This document shows positions 23,442-33,783 of a stretch of DNA of 64,000 nucleotides, one piece after another. The stretch is from Coprinopsis marcescibilis (taxonomy: Eukaryota; Basidiomycota; Agaricomycetes; Agaricales; Psathyrellaceae): assembly GCA_004369085.1 (NCBI GenBank), contig ML210146.1, positions 248,001 to 312,000 on the forward strand, read 5' to 3'. Position numbers and translations under genes: made by a program. Each line of letters begins with the position of its first letter. Position 1 is the stretch's first letter. Under the pieces are notes generated by a model that was not told the DNA's origin, did not search any database, and was given only the letters and a program-made list of their open reading frames with translations.

Positions 23442-25807
23442 ATGGCCTCGTCATCGTCGACGCAAATAACAAACCCTTATGCCAGTGAAACCACATCAAC
23501 ATTCAGCTATAGGGATGCAACAGAGGAGGAAATCATAGAGGATTTAACGAGGTATGTAAACCTTTTATGTCTTCTGCTGCATGCTGGATTGCATTACTGG
23601 TTAGCCGATTCATTCTCAACCTGCCGGACGAAGAACTCGCATCCTTGGAGCGTATCTGCTTCCAAGTCGAACAAGCGTGCGTGATCACAATAACGCCACA
23701 TCCGCTCTTACCTGAACCGCTCTTCATCCAGGCATTGGTACTATGAAGACTTCATCAGAGAAGAGAACCCAAGATATCCCTCCGTGCCTCTGAAGAAGTT
23801 CACCGCGATGATGTTTACAACATGTCCTGTCCTACAGCATTGGAACCACGAAGAAGCTTTCGATACATTCATGAGATACAAGACGCAAGTACCTGTATGC
23901 GGAGCTATCATGCTTAACGAGACATGGGACAAGGTAATACAGGCTATGCTCCTTCGTTGTTGACGATCCTAATCTCGGGCACAGTGTGTATTGGTCAAGG
24001 GATGGAAATCATCATCTGGATGGGGGTTTCCTAAGGGCAAGATCAATGAGGTTGAAGGGAAATCGCTTTGTGCCATTCGCGAGGTAAGTGCGTCGATTGT
24101 ATTTCGTGCGAGTCTCACCATCCTGTAGGTTTTGGAAGAAACGGGTTACAATCTGGCGGGGAAAATCAATCCGGACCATTACATTGAAATAGTCAACAAC
24201 GGGCAAACAGTCACGCTTTTCATCGTGCCTGGTGTTCCAGAGGATTACGAGTTTCGCACCAAGACTCGCAAAGAAATCAGTGTGAGTGTATGGTTTTCTT
24301 AAGGGTGTTGGCAAGCTATTTATATCCATGCCAGAAAATCGAATGGTTCAGGTTGATTGATTTGCCCTCTTGGAGACGTTCGAAGCAAGCAACCGGGAAG
24401 TTCTATCTGATTGCACCCTTCATTCAGTGAGTACGATAACGTGGCGGGAGTTTCACTATTTATCTCCATGTTTGCAGACCTCTGAAGGCCTTTGTGAATG
24501 CAAATAAACCTAGGAAGGGTCGGAAGGGTCAAGCCGGCGGGAAGAGTCCTTACAACAGCAAAGTCAAATCTCCTGCCCCCATCCCTCAGCCTCAGTTCGA
24601 ATCCGATGGCATTCAAGATTCGAGTTCTCAATCCTCTTCTCTTGACAATGGAGAACCTCAAACTCCTTCGCCTCTTTACGCCGAGTCCACTGCCGCCTTT
24701 GTGCCGAAGATTGTCGAAGAACCTACCGCACCAATGGAGTCGTTGGATCCACATTTCGCCCGATTACTCTCAGGTTTGACAATGTCCGCTGGAATACCCG
24801 AGGAACCCCCTGTCAAGACTCTCGAACCGCCAATACCACCCGATACGGCGGCACAGGCACCATCGACCCCAACGACGCTGTCCACTGCTGCGCCTCGTTC
24901 GCCACCAGTGGTCAAACAAGAGCCCAAAGTTAGCTCTGTCGCAGTTGAAACAGCTTCGATCTCAACTGTATCTGAAATTGCCAATCTTCATGAAACATCA
25001 CAAATTACCCCGGCAAAATCACCTCAGCCAGTACCATTTGAACCTCGCTCTCCAAGCATGCGCACGAGTTCAACGGCAGATATATCGCCTTATTTGCCGC
25101 GTGCTGTTGAAATTCCCTCATCGGCTCGGAGGCTTCAACAACTGGCGCTGTTGGAATCAGTTGCCAACGAGTCAGCCCAGATGGTAGCGACCCTTTCAAG
25201 CTCCCCTGGTATTACTGGCAACAACGCTGGAGGACCTCCGCAATCATTTACACCTCATATCCATAACCAACTCTCGGCGCAGTCAGCCTACTACCAAACT
25301 CAACCCATGACGCAGCCTTTCTCCAACGCGCTTAGACCGTTGGTGCAGAACCATGACGCGTTCGTGGTTAGATCTAGGACCAGCCAGGCTTTCCACCGGG
25401 CGGGCTTCCACTCGTCTCCTGGAAGCATGAGCATGAACCAGCACCAATTGTTGTCTTTGATTAATGGCGCCCACCCTACCACTGGACCGTCACCTCCTCC
25501 TCAGGGCCTCTTCAACAACCCGTACACAGGCCATTCTGCCAATCCGCAAGCCGCACAATCATACGCGCCAATGCCTGGCATCTTCGCGCAGCAGCAATCT
25601 ATGCTAGGGTATCCTTCTCAACTACAGCCGCGAAGTGCAGGGTACTTACAATCTTTGGCGACGAATCAGCAACGTTCATTCTCCACCGCGCCCATGACTG
25701 CCACACCAAATCCCTCAGCAAACGTGCTGCTATCTCTGCTGAATAGCATACCGAACAGGTTGCCGAATATTCCAGAACCTTCGACACAACCAGTCGCAAC
25801 TCAATAA
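23442..25807 (+). CDS. DCP2: mRNA-decapping enzyme Dcp2
   Basis: Nudix hydrolase that removes the 5' m7G cap of mRNA in P-bodies, stimulated by Dcp1. Exons: 23442-23551, 23605-23676, 23732-23933, 23985-24083, 24129-24281, 24335-24426, 24478-25807, giving 685 residues. The N-terminal regulatory domain has SRFILNLPDEELASLERICF and HWYYEDFIREENP. The Nudix box occupies residues 146-168 (GKINEV-E-...-REVLEETGY) with the catalytic Glu residues in place. Box B follows (KIEWFRLIDLPSW...KFYLIAPF). Residues from about 250 are a long disordered Pro/Ser/Gln tail with GKSPYNSKVKSP, probably carrying binding motifs for decapping partners (inference). All seven exons join in frame. Confidence 0.96.
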
Positions 25808-27386
25808 TTGGCACCTTTTCAGTGTCACCGTTCTAGCCATTACATCGCATCATACTCTTGTGTGTATCTCTTACGTTTCTCGCCCATTGCATTCCCCCCC
25901 TTTCTCTATATGTCTTAATCTACCCCAACGCTCGTTTTGTGTGGAATCCTAGTTACTCACGATCAGACTGTAGCAGTACTATAGCGTCGCTTTTTTGTAT
26001 CCTCCAGTGGTCTTTGTATCAAATACATCAATGGTATCGTTTGATTTTAGTTTCTTGGGTTCTTGGAACGCCTTGTCCACTTCACTAATCATTTTCTGGT
26101 CAGGGACTGTTTGTGGGGATCAAGGGTTCAACGTTGTGTCAAGGGGCTGCATTGTTTTTTTTTCCTCTGCATTTCCTGCATTTACCTCTGGTTCCTTGTC
26201 TCAAATCAGGACCTTGGCCGACGAGCGCGCACTTCTCGCCATCGCCCGATATAAGTGCGTCGTGTTTAATTTTCTTGCATTTGTCCGACGTGGTGGCTAT
26301 TAACTTCAAGGCGGTGACGGAAGCTTGAGGGCCAGCAGACCGAGAAAAAGTAATACAGGCTTCATTGAGGCTAGCGAATTAGAAATGGTGGTGGTAAACT
26401 ATTCGGAGGACGTGGGTTAACTTATCCATTTTCCAGACCTACCAGGCTGCAGCGAATGTAAATGTCGACAGTTGGGCAACCCGGCGCCTACAATTGTCGA
26501 CAAGGAGTGATTCTATCATTCCCGTCATCTCTGCGAGATTGGAGATACAGTCGACACCGTCTTAAACCATACCGGTGCTAACCCATAAACCGGGAAATCC
26601 CATACATTTTGAGATCCCCCACCCTCGTTCCCACCCAAATCCACAAAAAATAAAAAAAAAATACTCCGATTCAAAGGGACGTCACAACACCTTCGCGGGT
26701 GGGAGATTTGTAGGCCAAAAATGGCGTAGTTGGGCGTAATCCTAGATTTGCAGAAACCTGGATTCTGGAGCGACAAATGGCCGCGACTTCTATCAAATCG
26801 AAGTTCGCTTTGTGCAACGATACACTGGACGTTTTTTGAGAGTCTCTGTCGGTTTGCTGAGCTCTAACGGTAGTCATGCATTGAATACAAAAGGCGCCCG
26901 GCCTTCGCCTAGTCGCCTGTTTGCAGGAGACAACAAGTTGAATGTCACACAGATCCTAATGGGTATCCATGCCGCGCTAGCCTTTGTTTGGATATATGAA
27001 AGCTCCATGTCAGGCGTGGCTCCAGAGTAGTTATCTCTTCCATCATGACCTTGTGTCAGATCGAATGAGAGAAGACGCCGGTATCGGAGAAGTTGGAAAC
27101 CCCAGGATTCATGGAAGCGGCCGATAGATGCGCAGCAGGACTGGCGACGGTAGGAGTCGAACTTGTGTCCCCGGCGCAGCGGATATTGAAGGCCGAGACC
27201 CAAGTTGTGTGGGGGAATCATGTGATCGGGATCTTATCTCAGCTGGAGCACTCGGTAATTCAAGTTTTTTCGACTGGACCACCCTGGTTAGAGCCAGACC
27301 TATATCTCCCCAATCCGCTGCTCCTATTTCCCTGTATTTTTATGGACCCTTGCTTGTAACTTAATACCTTATCACCGTCCCCAACC
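25808..27386. other. Gene-free stretch of 1.6 kb
   Basis: The largest non-coding gap apart from the transposon region. It holds the DCP2 3' flank, T-rich (about 26153-26163) and A-rich (about 26645-26661) runs, and the PRPP synthetase promoter. Several short open frames occur on both strands. None shows a recognisable domain, coding bias or a chain of splice sites. A sequence near 27153-27162 resembles a tRNA B box but does not fold as a tRNA. I see no supported gene. Confidence 0.5.
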
Positions 27387-28706
27387 ATGCTGACAGGAAG
27401 CGGAATCAAAGTCTTTTCTGGTGCGTTGTAAACCGAACAATATACGGGCGGTTTACTCATATGTGTGGTGTTTCTGCAGGAACTAGCCACCCAGAGCTAG
27501 CCGAAGTAATTGCAAGACGGTACCTACGTTACGCCGCTGCCCATGCAGTCTCTGAATTCACCATTCATTGACTTTCGTGTCCAGCATCGGGTTGCCCCTT
27601 GGAAAGGCAGAAGTAACACGAAGTGCAAATGGCGAGACGACAGTCACCATTCACGAGTCCGTCAGAGAGGATGATGTCTATATTATCAACACCGGCTGCG
27701 GCTCAGTCAACACCTCACTCATGGAGCTCTGCATCATGATCCACGCCTGCAAGATTGCGAGTGCTAAACGAATTACGGCCGTCATTCCTCTCTTCCCCTA
27801 TGCCCGACAAGACAAGAAAGACAAGAGCAGGGCGCCGATTACCGCCAAACTTGTAGCGAACATGATCCAGAAATCCGGCTGCGACCACGTTATCGTAGGT
27901 GTCTTCGGTTCGCGACCTTGTGGTGCTTGTTGGCTAAGAGTGAATTGACTACCAACAGACCATGGATTTGCATGCCTCCCAAATTCAAGGATTCTTCGAC
28001 GTCCCAGTCGACAAGTGAGATTAATTTAACCTTGATTCTCTGCGCAGCTTAGCTAACCCTTGCTACAGTGTAAGTTGGAGCCAATCTCTGTTGTTAAGAT
28101 TTGTGTTTGATCACGAACCCGGATGCAGTTATACGCAGAGCCATCTATCATCCTGTATATTCGCACGCACTTTGATGTGAAGGATGTGGTGATAGTCTCG
28201 CCTGACGCTGGGGGAGCCAAAAGGTAACTAGGCCCGGTTTGGGAATGCAGAGAAAAGGCGCTAACAATTGCTTTGACAGAGCTACGTCGATAGCGGACCG
28301 ACTTGGCGTTGAATTTGCGCTGTTCCATAAGGAGCGTAAAAAAGCGAATGAAGTTTCGCGGATGGTGCTTGTGGGGAATGCGAAAGACAAGATCGCGATC
28401 CTTGTTGATGACATGGCAGACACCTGTGGGACGCTGTGCTTGGCGGCATCACATCTCTCGGAAGCGGGAGCGTCGAAGGTGTATGCCTTTGTAACGCACG
28501 GGATTCTTAGCGGGAAAGCGCTGAAATCCGTGGAGGAAAGCACACTGGAGAAGCTGATCGTGACGAATACGCTTCCACAACAGCAGAACCAGGCGCAATG
28601 CAAGAAACTGGAGGTCATTGACATTGGAAAAGTGCTTGGAGAGGTTATCCGACGTAGCCACTATGGAGAGAGCGTGTCGAAGCTGTTCCACGAAGTACCA
28701 TACTAG
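27387..28706 (+). CDS. PRS: Ribose-phosphate pyrophosphokinase (PRPP synthetase)
   Basis: Makes PRPP from ribose 5-phosphate and ATP for nucleotide, His and Trp synthesis. Exons: 27387-27420, 27480-27519, 27585-27894, 27959-28014, 28069 (one nucleotide), 28129-28223, 28280-28706, giving 320 residues, the usual family length. Motifs: [29 protein letters not shown] with the ATP-binding loop, [31 protein letters not shown] and the PRPP loop [12 protein letters not shown]. The strictly conserved PVDNLYAEP can be written only if a single T at 28069 is an exon between introns of 54 and 59 nt. A 22-nt exon is possible but would insert seven residues and need a 33-nt intron. Confidence 0.94.
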
Positions 28707-28947
28707 ACTACTGAAATGTGAAAGAGATCCGGAGTTGAAAAAAAGATATTCGGTTACGAGAAGAGTTGATGGAGGAATGTGGTCAGCAGATTCTTTTGCT
28801 TGGCATGGTTAATTGGAGGAATAATAATCCTGTGAATCCCCGTTTCTATATTCGCTTCTTTGGGTTCTATCCTATTCCTATGTTCCTCTGACCGGCTGTC
28901 CTCGCTGTCCAAGACGACAACGCACTCTGGCCGATGCCAGCCGTGTC

Positions 28948-31900
28948 ATGTACAACAATAATAATGCCTCTACCACACGCACAACCAATAGGCAACCCCC
29001 GCTCAGGCAGACAATCGCCGTCGTCGGCATCCCCAGCGTGTCTATCGACAACGATCGTCTCCTCGTCGGCTCTTCCCAGTCCAGTACGTCTTTTTCTGCT
29101 CCAGAATTTACCTCGTCTAACCTCTCTGTAGGCTCAACACGCTCCTATACACCCATCAAGGTTTTGGGCGATGGTTCGTTCGGCACCGTCTGGCTCTGTG
29201 ACTGGCACACAACTCTGCCGCCAAACACCCCCTTGTCTCCAATGCAATGTGGCCAAGGGGCTCGACCAGAGTGGGAGGGAAAGCGACTCGTAGCAGTAAA
29301 ACGCATGAAGAAGCGGTGGGAAGGAGGCTGGGACGAATGCAAAAAGCTGAAGGAGCTCGAAGTGCGTCTATTCAATTTTCGCTCCCGGGATTCGTAGCCC
29401 TGACGTCCCTCAGTCGCTACGTGCAATTCCTTTTCACCCAAACATCATCCCCTTGTACGACTTTTTTCTGCTGCCAGACTCAAAGGAACTCTACTTCGTG
29501 TTCGAATCAATGGAGGGCAACCTCTACCATCTCATCAAGGCGCGCAAAGGCCGACGACTTGCAGGTGGCCTCGTATCCTCGATTTTTCGCCAAATCGCGC
29601 TGGGACTGGATCACATACATACCCATGGCTACTTTCATCGAGACATGAAGCCGGAAAACGTCCTGGTTACAACGATAGGCCTCTTCGACTACACCCCGGT
29701 GGCGCCAAATGCCGCACCAAACGCACCGAAGGAGAAGGACGTGGTCACCATAATCAAACTCGCAGACTTTGGGTTGGCACGGGAGACAAAGAGCAACCCT
29801 CCGTATACCGAATACGTATCGACGCGGTGGTATCGCGCACCAGAGGTCCTTCTGCTCAGCCGTGAATATTCCAACCCCGTCGACCTTTGGGCCTTGGGAA
29901 CAATCATGGCAGAGCTCGTCAACTTGCGACCGCTTTTCCCTGGTTCAAACCAAGTCGACCAAGTCGCCCGCGTTTGCGAATTGCTGGGAGATCCATCGGA
30001 TTGCTACAGGGATAGGGACGGAACCATAGTAGGGGGAGGACCTTGGTCGCAAGGCATCGCACTTGCGAATGACCTGGGATACCAGTTTCCAAGGGTCAGT
30101 ATTCCCCCCACAGTTTCGTCGCGGGAATGTTGCTTATTTTTTGCTTTGACAGAACGAGCCGAAAGATATCTACGCACTGTTCGACCCATCTATCCCTCGC
30201 TCTTTGATTCATTGCATTCGCGATCTGCTAAGATACGACCCCGCAAAGCGGTTGACAAGCCGACAATGCCTCGAACATCCATATCTACTCGAAACAACAC
30301 ACCGCAACGATATTCCTATGCCCTCGAGTCTCAAGGCCAATACTTCGCAAACCTCAATCCCTATGATGAGCCACCTCAATGGATCTTCCTCCCACCCTTC
30401 GCTATCATCACATACACCCCGCAACGTCCCTCCTTCGCACTCCAACTCTGCACACCACACGCTGCCGCCCCCTTTGCCTCCACACATCCCCCCACTCCCA
30501 CACGTTCCTTCTGTTCCTCATCAACCGATTCCAATACACCCACAGAATGGCCGTCGTCACCCTACAATAGCCGCATGGAATGGCTCCTCATCACATCCGC
30601 CAGATGCAGACTATCCTATGCAGGAACCCCACGCAACAAATGGCCACTCGAATTCAGGACCAGATCAACACCTGCCAGAGCACCCACCAAACGGACACTC
30701 CGTGTCCCTTCACAAACCACTCAAGTTGGGTGGTCTATCGTTCGGCAAAAAGTCGAGCAAATGGGGCCTCAGCATGTTTGGCAGCGAGAAATCTCACCAA
30801 CTGCCACCCGTGGACGAAGTTGTTCCAACTTCTCCTTCTGCTTTGGGGACCCGCAAGCGAACTCAGTCTACAAGTACGGATGGCAAATCACAACGTGAAC
30901 CCTCGCCCGAGCGCCAACCGGCGCAAGACATCCGGGAGGTGCAGAAGAAGCAGAGGAAGGAGGCTGAGCGGATTAATCGCGAGGCTGAGAAAGCACGTCG
31001 CAAATACGCAGAAACTATGGCCCGTGATCAAGCTCGTGCTGTTATGTCGAAGCGTCACCGCATGCTTCGGGAAGCTGTCGCTGAGGACATTGAATGGTCT
31101 GGAGGAAACGAAGAACGCAAGGTCGACAAGGGCTCCAAGTTGTCGTCTTCTGGACCCATCCGTCAAAAAAGTATGGGCAACCTCGGAAGTTCAACTCTCA
31201 GTGCAGCTTCTGGTAAATATTCGGAGCCTCCTGCGCCTCCTGTCAGCTTCGATCGGTATCGCGACATTGGAGAACGCGTTTCCAAAGCCCGCAAACGTGA
31301 ATTCGACGATGATCACTCCATGTCTTCATCGGATGTTCACAGCCTCAGCCGAGTATCATCGATATCCTTTGCCACTGTGGACAGCGATCCTGGCCCATCT
31401 CGCCTTCGGCATCGTTCGAGTTTTCAAGTTGCCTCTAGCTCACGGACATCACGATCATCATTGCGGACTTCGTTTGACGATTTCTCTCCTTCTGCTCGTT
31501 CATCTAACTCCTTCTCTCTCGAAGGATCCTCATCTCTTGCACACGAGTTTGGCACCCATCTGCACGTCAACCCACATATTGGGGGTAGTGTTTCTCCACC
31601 TCCTCTCCACATGCTTTCTCTATCACCGACACTCTCTCCGCCGCTATCGCCTTCACCTCAGTGGATCCAAATGCAGCAAGACATGAAGGAGAATGGGTTT
31701 GGGGGGCATTCACCACAATACTATGCGTTACACAGCCATCAACTCAGCCCCAATACCCCACACAGTCCATTAGACCTGCATCTACAAATGCAGGGGCGAC
31801 CTCCAAGTCCGTACGGCAGCTCGCCATTGTATGCCCATCCACCGCGCTCAGGACACACCCCTCAGTCTGCAAAATCGGCCATAAATCCGATTTTCAAAGT

Positions 31901-32135
31901 GGTGAGTTACAAGTGGGACAGTACGGATGGTCTGGTGCCTGACAATGACTCTGGTCACTTTGTTCAGCCGCTCCCTCCACCACCATTACCGTCGCTACCA
32001 TTTCCTGCCGGCCAGAAACTACCTTCGACACATCCGAATAATAAACTTCCTCCATTCTCCGAGTTGGAAGCGGTTGCTAGCGGTGAATATTCTCCGGTAT
32101 CCCCCATGTCTTTTGCGAATCCTGGAGAATCATGA
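28948..32135 (+). CDS. Ime2/MAK-type CMGC protein kinase
   Basis: Serine/threonine kinase of the RCK/MAK/Ime2 branch; relatives control meiosis, development and cilia (Ime2 in yeast, Crk1 in Ustilago). Exons: 28948-29083, 29132-29361, 29414-30094, 30153-31901, 31968-32135, about 987 residues. Kinase motifs: VLGDGSFGTVWL, AVKRMKKRW, HRDMKPENVL, LADFGLARE and the activation-loop TEYVSTRWYRAPEVLL, a T-x-Y arrangement. The loop before DFG is extended. The kinase domain ends near residue 440. A long tail rich in Ser, Pro and His follows, with a basic helical patch (REVQKKQRKEAERINREA). Introns at 29084-29131 (48 nt) and 31902-31967 (66 nt) are stop-free and in frame. They are called from good splice signals; keeping both would add 38 residues. 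Confidence 0.9.
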
Positions 32136-32824
32136 CGGATCCTGGACTAATCTTCGATGTTTTATTTCTCTGTGCTTTCTTTATTTTGGGCTTTTTTGTT
32201 CTTGTGCAACACATTTACTCTAGACACGCATTACTCCTGCTGCTGAGGTGCTCTCTCAGACCAAGACACATTCCTTCATCTTCTTTATTCGTTCACCTTT
32301 CGTCTCCTTTCTTTGTTTTGCGGGATGCATCCCATTATCACTCGTTAATTCCGTTCCCCGCATTGCAATCTCTCTCAACAGCAGCACAACGTTCATTGTT
32401 TGTAAACACTCATCCGCACCCTCCTGAGGAGGTTGTAGTACCAAGCATAGCAAGCAACTACTTAATAATGAACCATCTCGGCCCTATTCTTCTCCTCTTC
32501 TACAGTATAATCATCTTTCCTGTTTCTCTTTCGATATACCTTACACGCTTGTTCTCATAGTTGTACTCGTTCTTAGCCGGATTGGTATAGTAGTAGACGG
32601 TTATTTGTATTTTTATGCTCACCGACTTCCACCTTACGCGCGCCATGGGCAGGACAATGAAATCCAAAAAGATTCAAAGCTACCGCAGGGACCGGGGTTC
32701 GGATTTGAGAGAATTGGCAAATAATGAATAGAGTATAACATTCGCTTCACATTGCAGTTGGATAAAGAGGCGATAATCTATTCTATCGGACATTGGCGTG
32801 ACATGGCTCCACAGGTGCATTGTA
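32136..32824. other. Convergent 3' flanks, no gene seen
   Basis: The stretch lies between the stops of the kinase (plus) and NDUFS6 (minus). A T/C-rich open frame continues from 32132 to 32560 but is low-complexity 3' UTR in character, with no conserved motif. I support no gene here. Confidence 0.55.
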
Positions 32825-33544
32825 CTAGTGATGGTGGTGAGGTTCTTGTTCGAAGCGAATACCACTGTGCGAATAGGGAGGAACGTTGAACATCAGATGT
32901 AGACCAACGCCTAACGAATGCGCCAACGTACCAGTATCTGTTGAAACACGGATCAGCAACGCGAGACACCAAGGATACAAATGCAAAAGACTCACCCGCA
33001 TGCTCGGGGACCAGGTTGGTCCTGTCAACGAAGAAGAATCCAGATCAGTTACACGCACGCAATTCTCGGGAACAACGCAGCTGGATGGGTTGGCAACAAA
33101 TTTTGGAAGAATCACACGTACGATGTTGATGTATACCTTGGGGTGCCCCAGCGGTCCTCCTCCTAAAGGCCGCGCAAAATATTTATGCATCAGCACGAGT
33201 CCTAGAAGCGAAATGATGTCCTGCTTACCACCGTCACAAACCGCCTTCCTACCCTTGACGAGACGAATGGGCTCTTGGGCGATGAGCTCCATGGCACTCA
33301 ATGGCTGGGGCTGGAAATCCATATTCGTCTGCTCGAATCGAGGAGATGATCCAGCCTGAGGTCTTGGTGCCTGACTCGTTGACCATGTTGAAGGGAAGTT
33401 TGGTGCTTGCCATGCGGTTGGTGTAGAGTCTTCTGTCTTCTTTTCTGGGACAGAGGGCTTGCCAGCAGGGATCGACGTAGATGCAGCCCTTGCTACCGTT
33501 CTCAGTGAGCGCTTAACCTGCGACGCAATACGGCGACTGAGCAT
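32825..33544 (-). CDS. NDUFS6: Complex I subunit NDUFS6 (13 kDa, zinc-binding)
   Basis: Accessory zinc-binding subunit of mitochondrial NADH:ubiquinone oxidoreductase. Exons: 33229-33544, 33122-33162, 32996-33021, 32932-32937, 32825-32864, giving 142 residues. The N-terminus MLSRRIASQVKRSLRTVARA is a mitochondrial presequence. The family signature is GGPLGHPKVYINIDQPGP followed by RACGYCGIRFEQ, with Cys/His zinc ligands. Exon 4 is only 6 nt and supplies the middle of CGYC; both flanking introns have GT...AG ends. The second intron is 100 nt, long for this locus. The protein ends in a short His-rich tail (EPHHHH). An upstream open frame exists but lacks family similarity, so Met at 33544 is preferred. 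Confidence 0.93.
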   Translation of the reverse strand: MLSRRIASQVKRSLRTVARAASTSIPAGKPSVPEKKTEDSTPTAWQAPNFPSTWSTSQAPRPQAGSSPRFEQTNMDFQPQPLSAMELIAQEPIRLVKGRKAVCDGGKQDIISLLGLVLMHKYFARPLGGGPLGHPKVYINIVRVILPKFVANPSSCVVPENCVRVTDLDSSSLTGPTWSPSMRVSLLHLYPWCLALLIRVSTDTGTLAHSLGVGLHLMFNVPPYSHSGIRFEQEPHHHH

Positions 33545-33783
33545 GACGGAAGATGAATAAATAGCGTCGAGGTAGAGTGAGTGAAGTTGCTGACTTCCCG
33601 TTTCGGTCGCTTCACCCGCACCAATCCGTTTCCCACGCTCCTTGGCAGCGATCTGGACTTCATTGGAAAGAAGACCCGAGTTGAAAGGATATAACACTAA
33701 TGTGACTATGTGACTAGTATACAATGTTCGTTATCTTACACAAATGCATAGCTATACAATGTTCCAGGATTTTGCCATGGGAT

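Noticed and set aside
27150..27260. tRNA-like boxes: GTTCGACTCC on the minus strand and a TCAGCTGGAGCAC stretch on the plus strand
   Set aside because: The two boxes lie on opposite strands. The T-stem around the B-box-like sequence does not pair, and no matching acceptor stem is found.
30580..31686. Long plus-strand open frame overlapping the kinase tail
   Set aside because: It lies in another frame of a low-complexity, Ser/Pro/His-rich region, a common source of shadow frames; the kinase frame is the real one.
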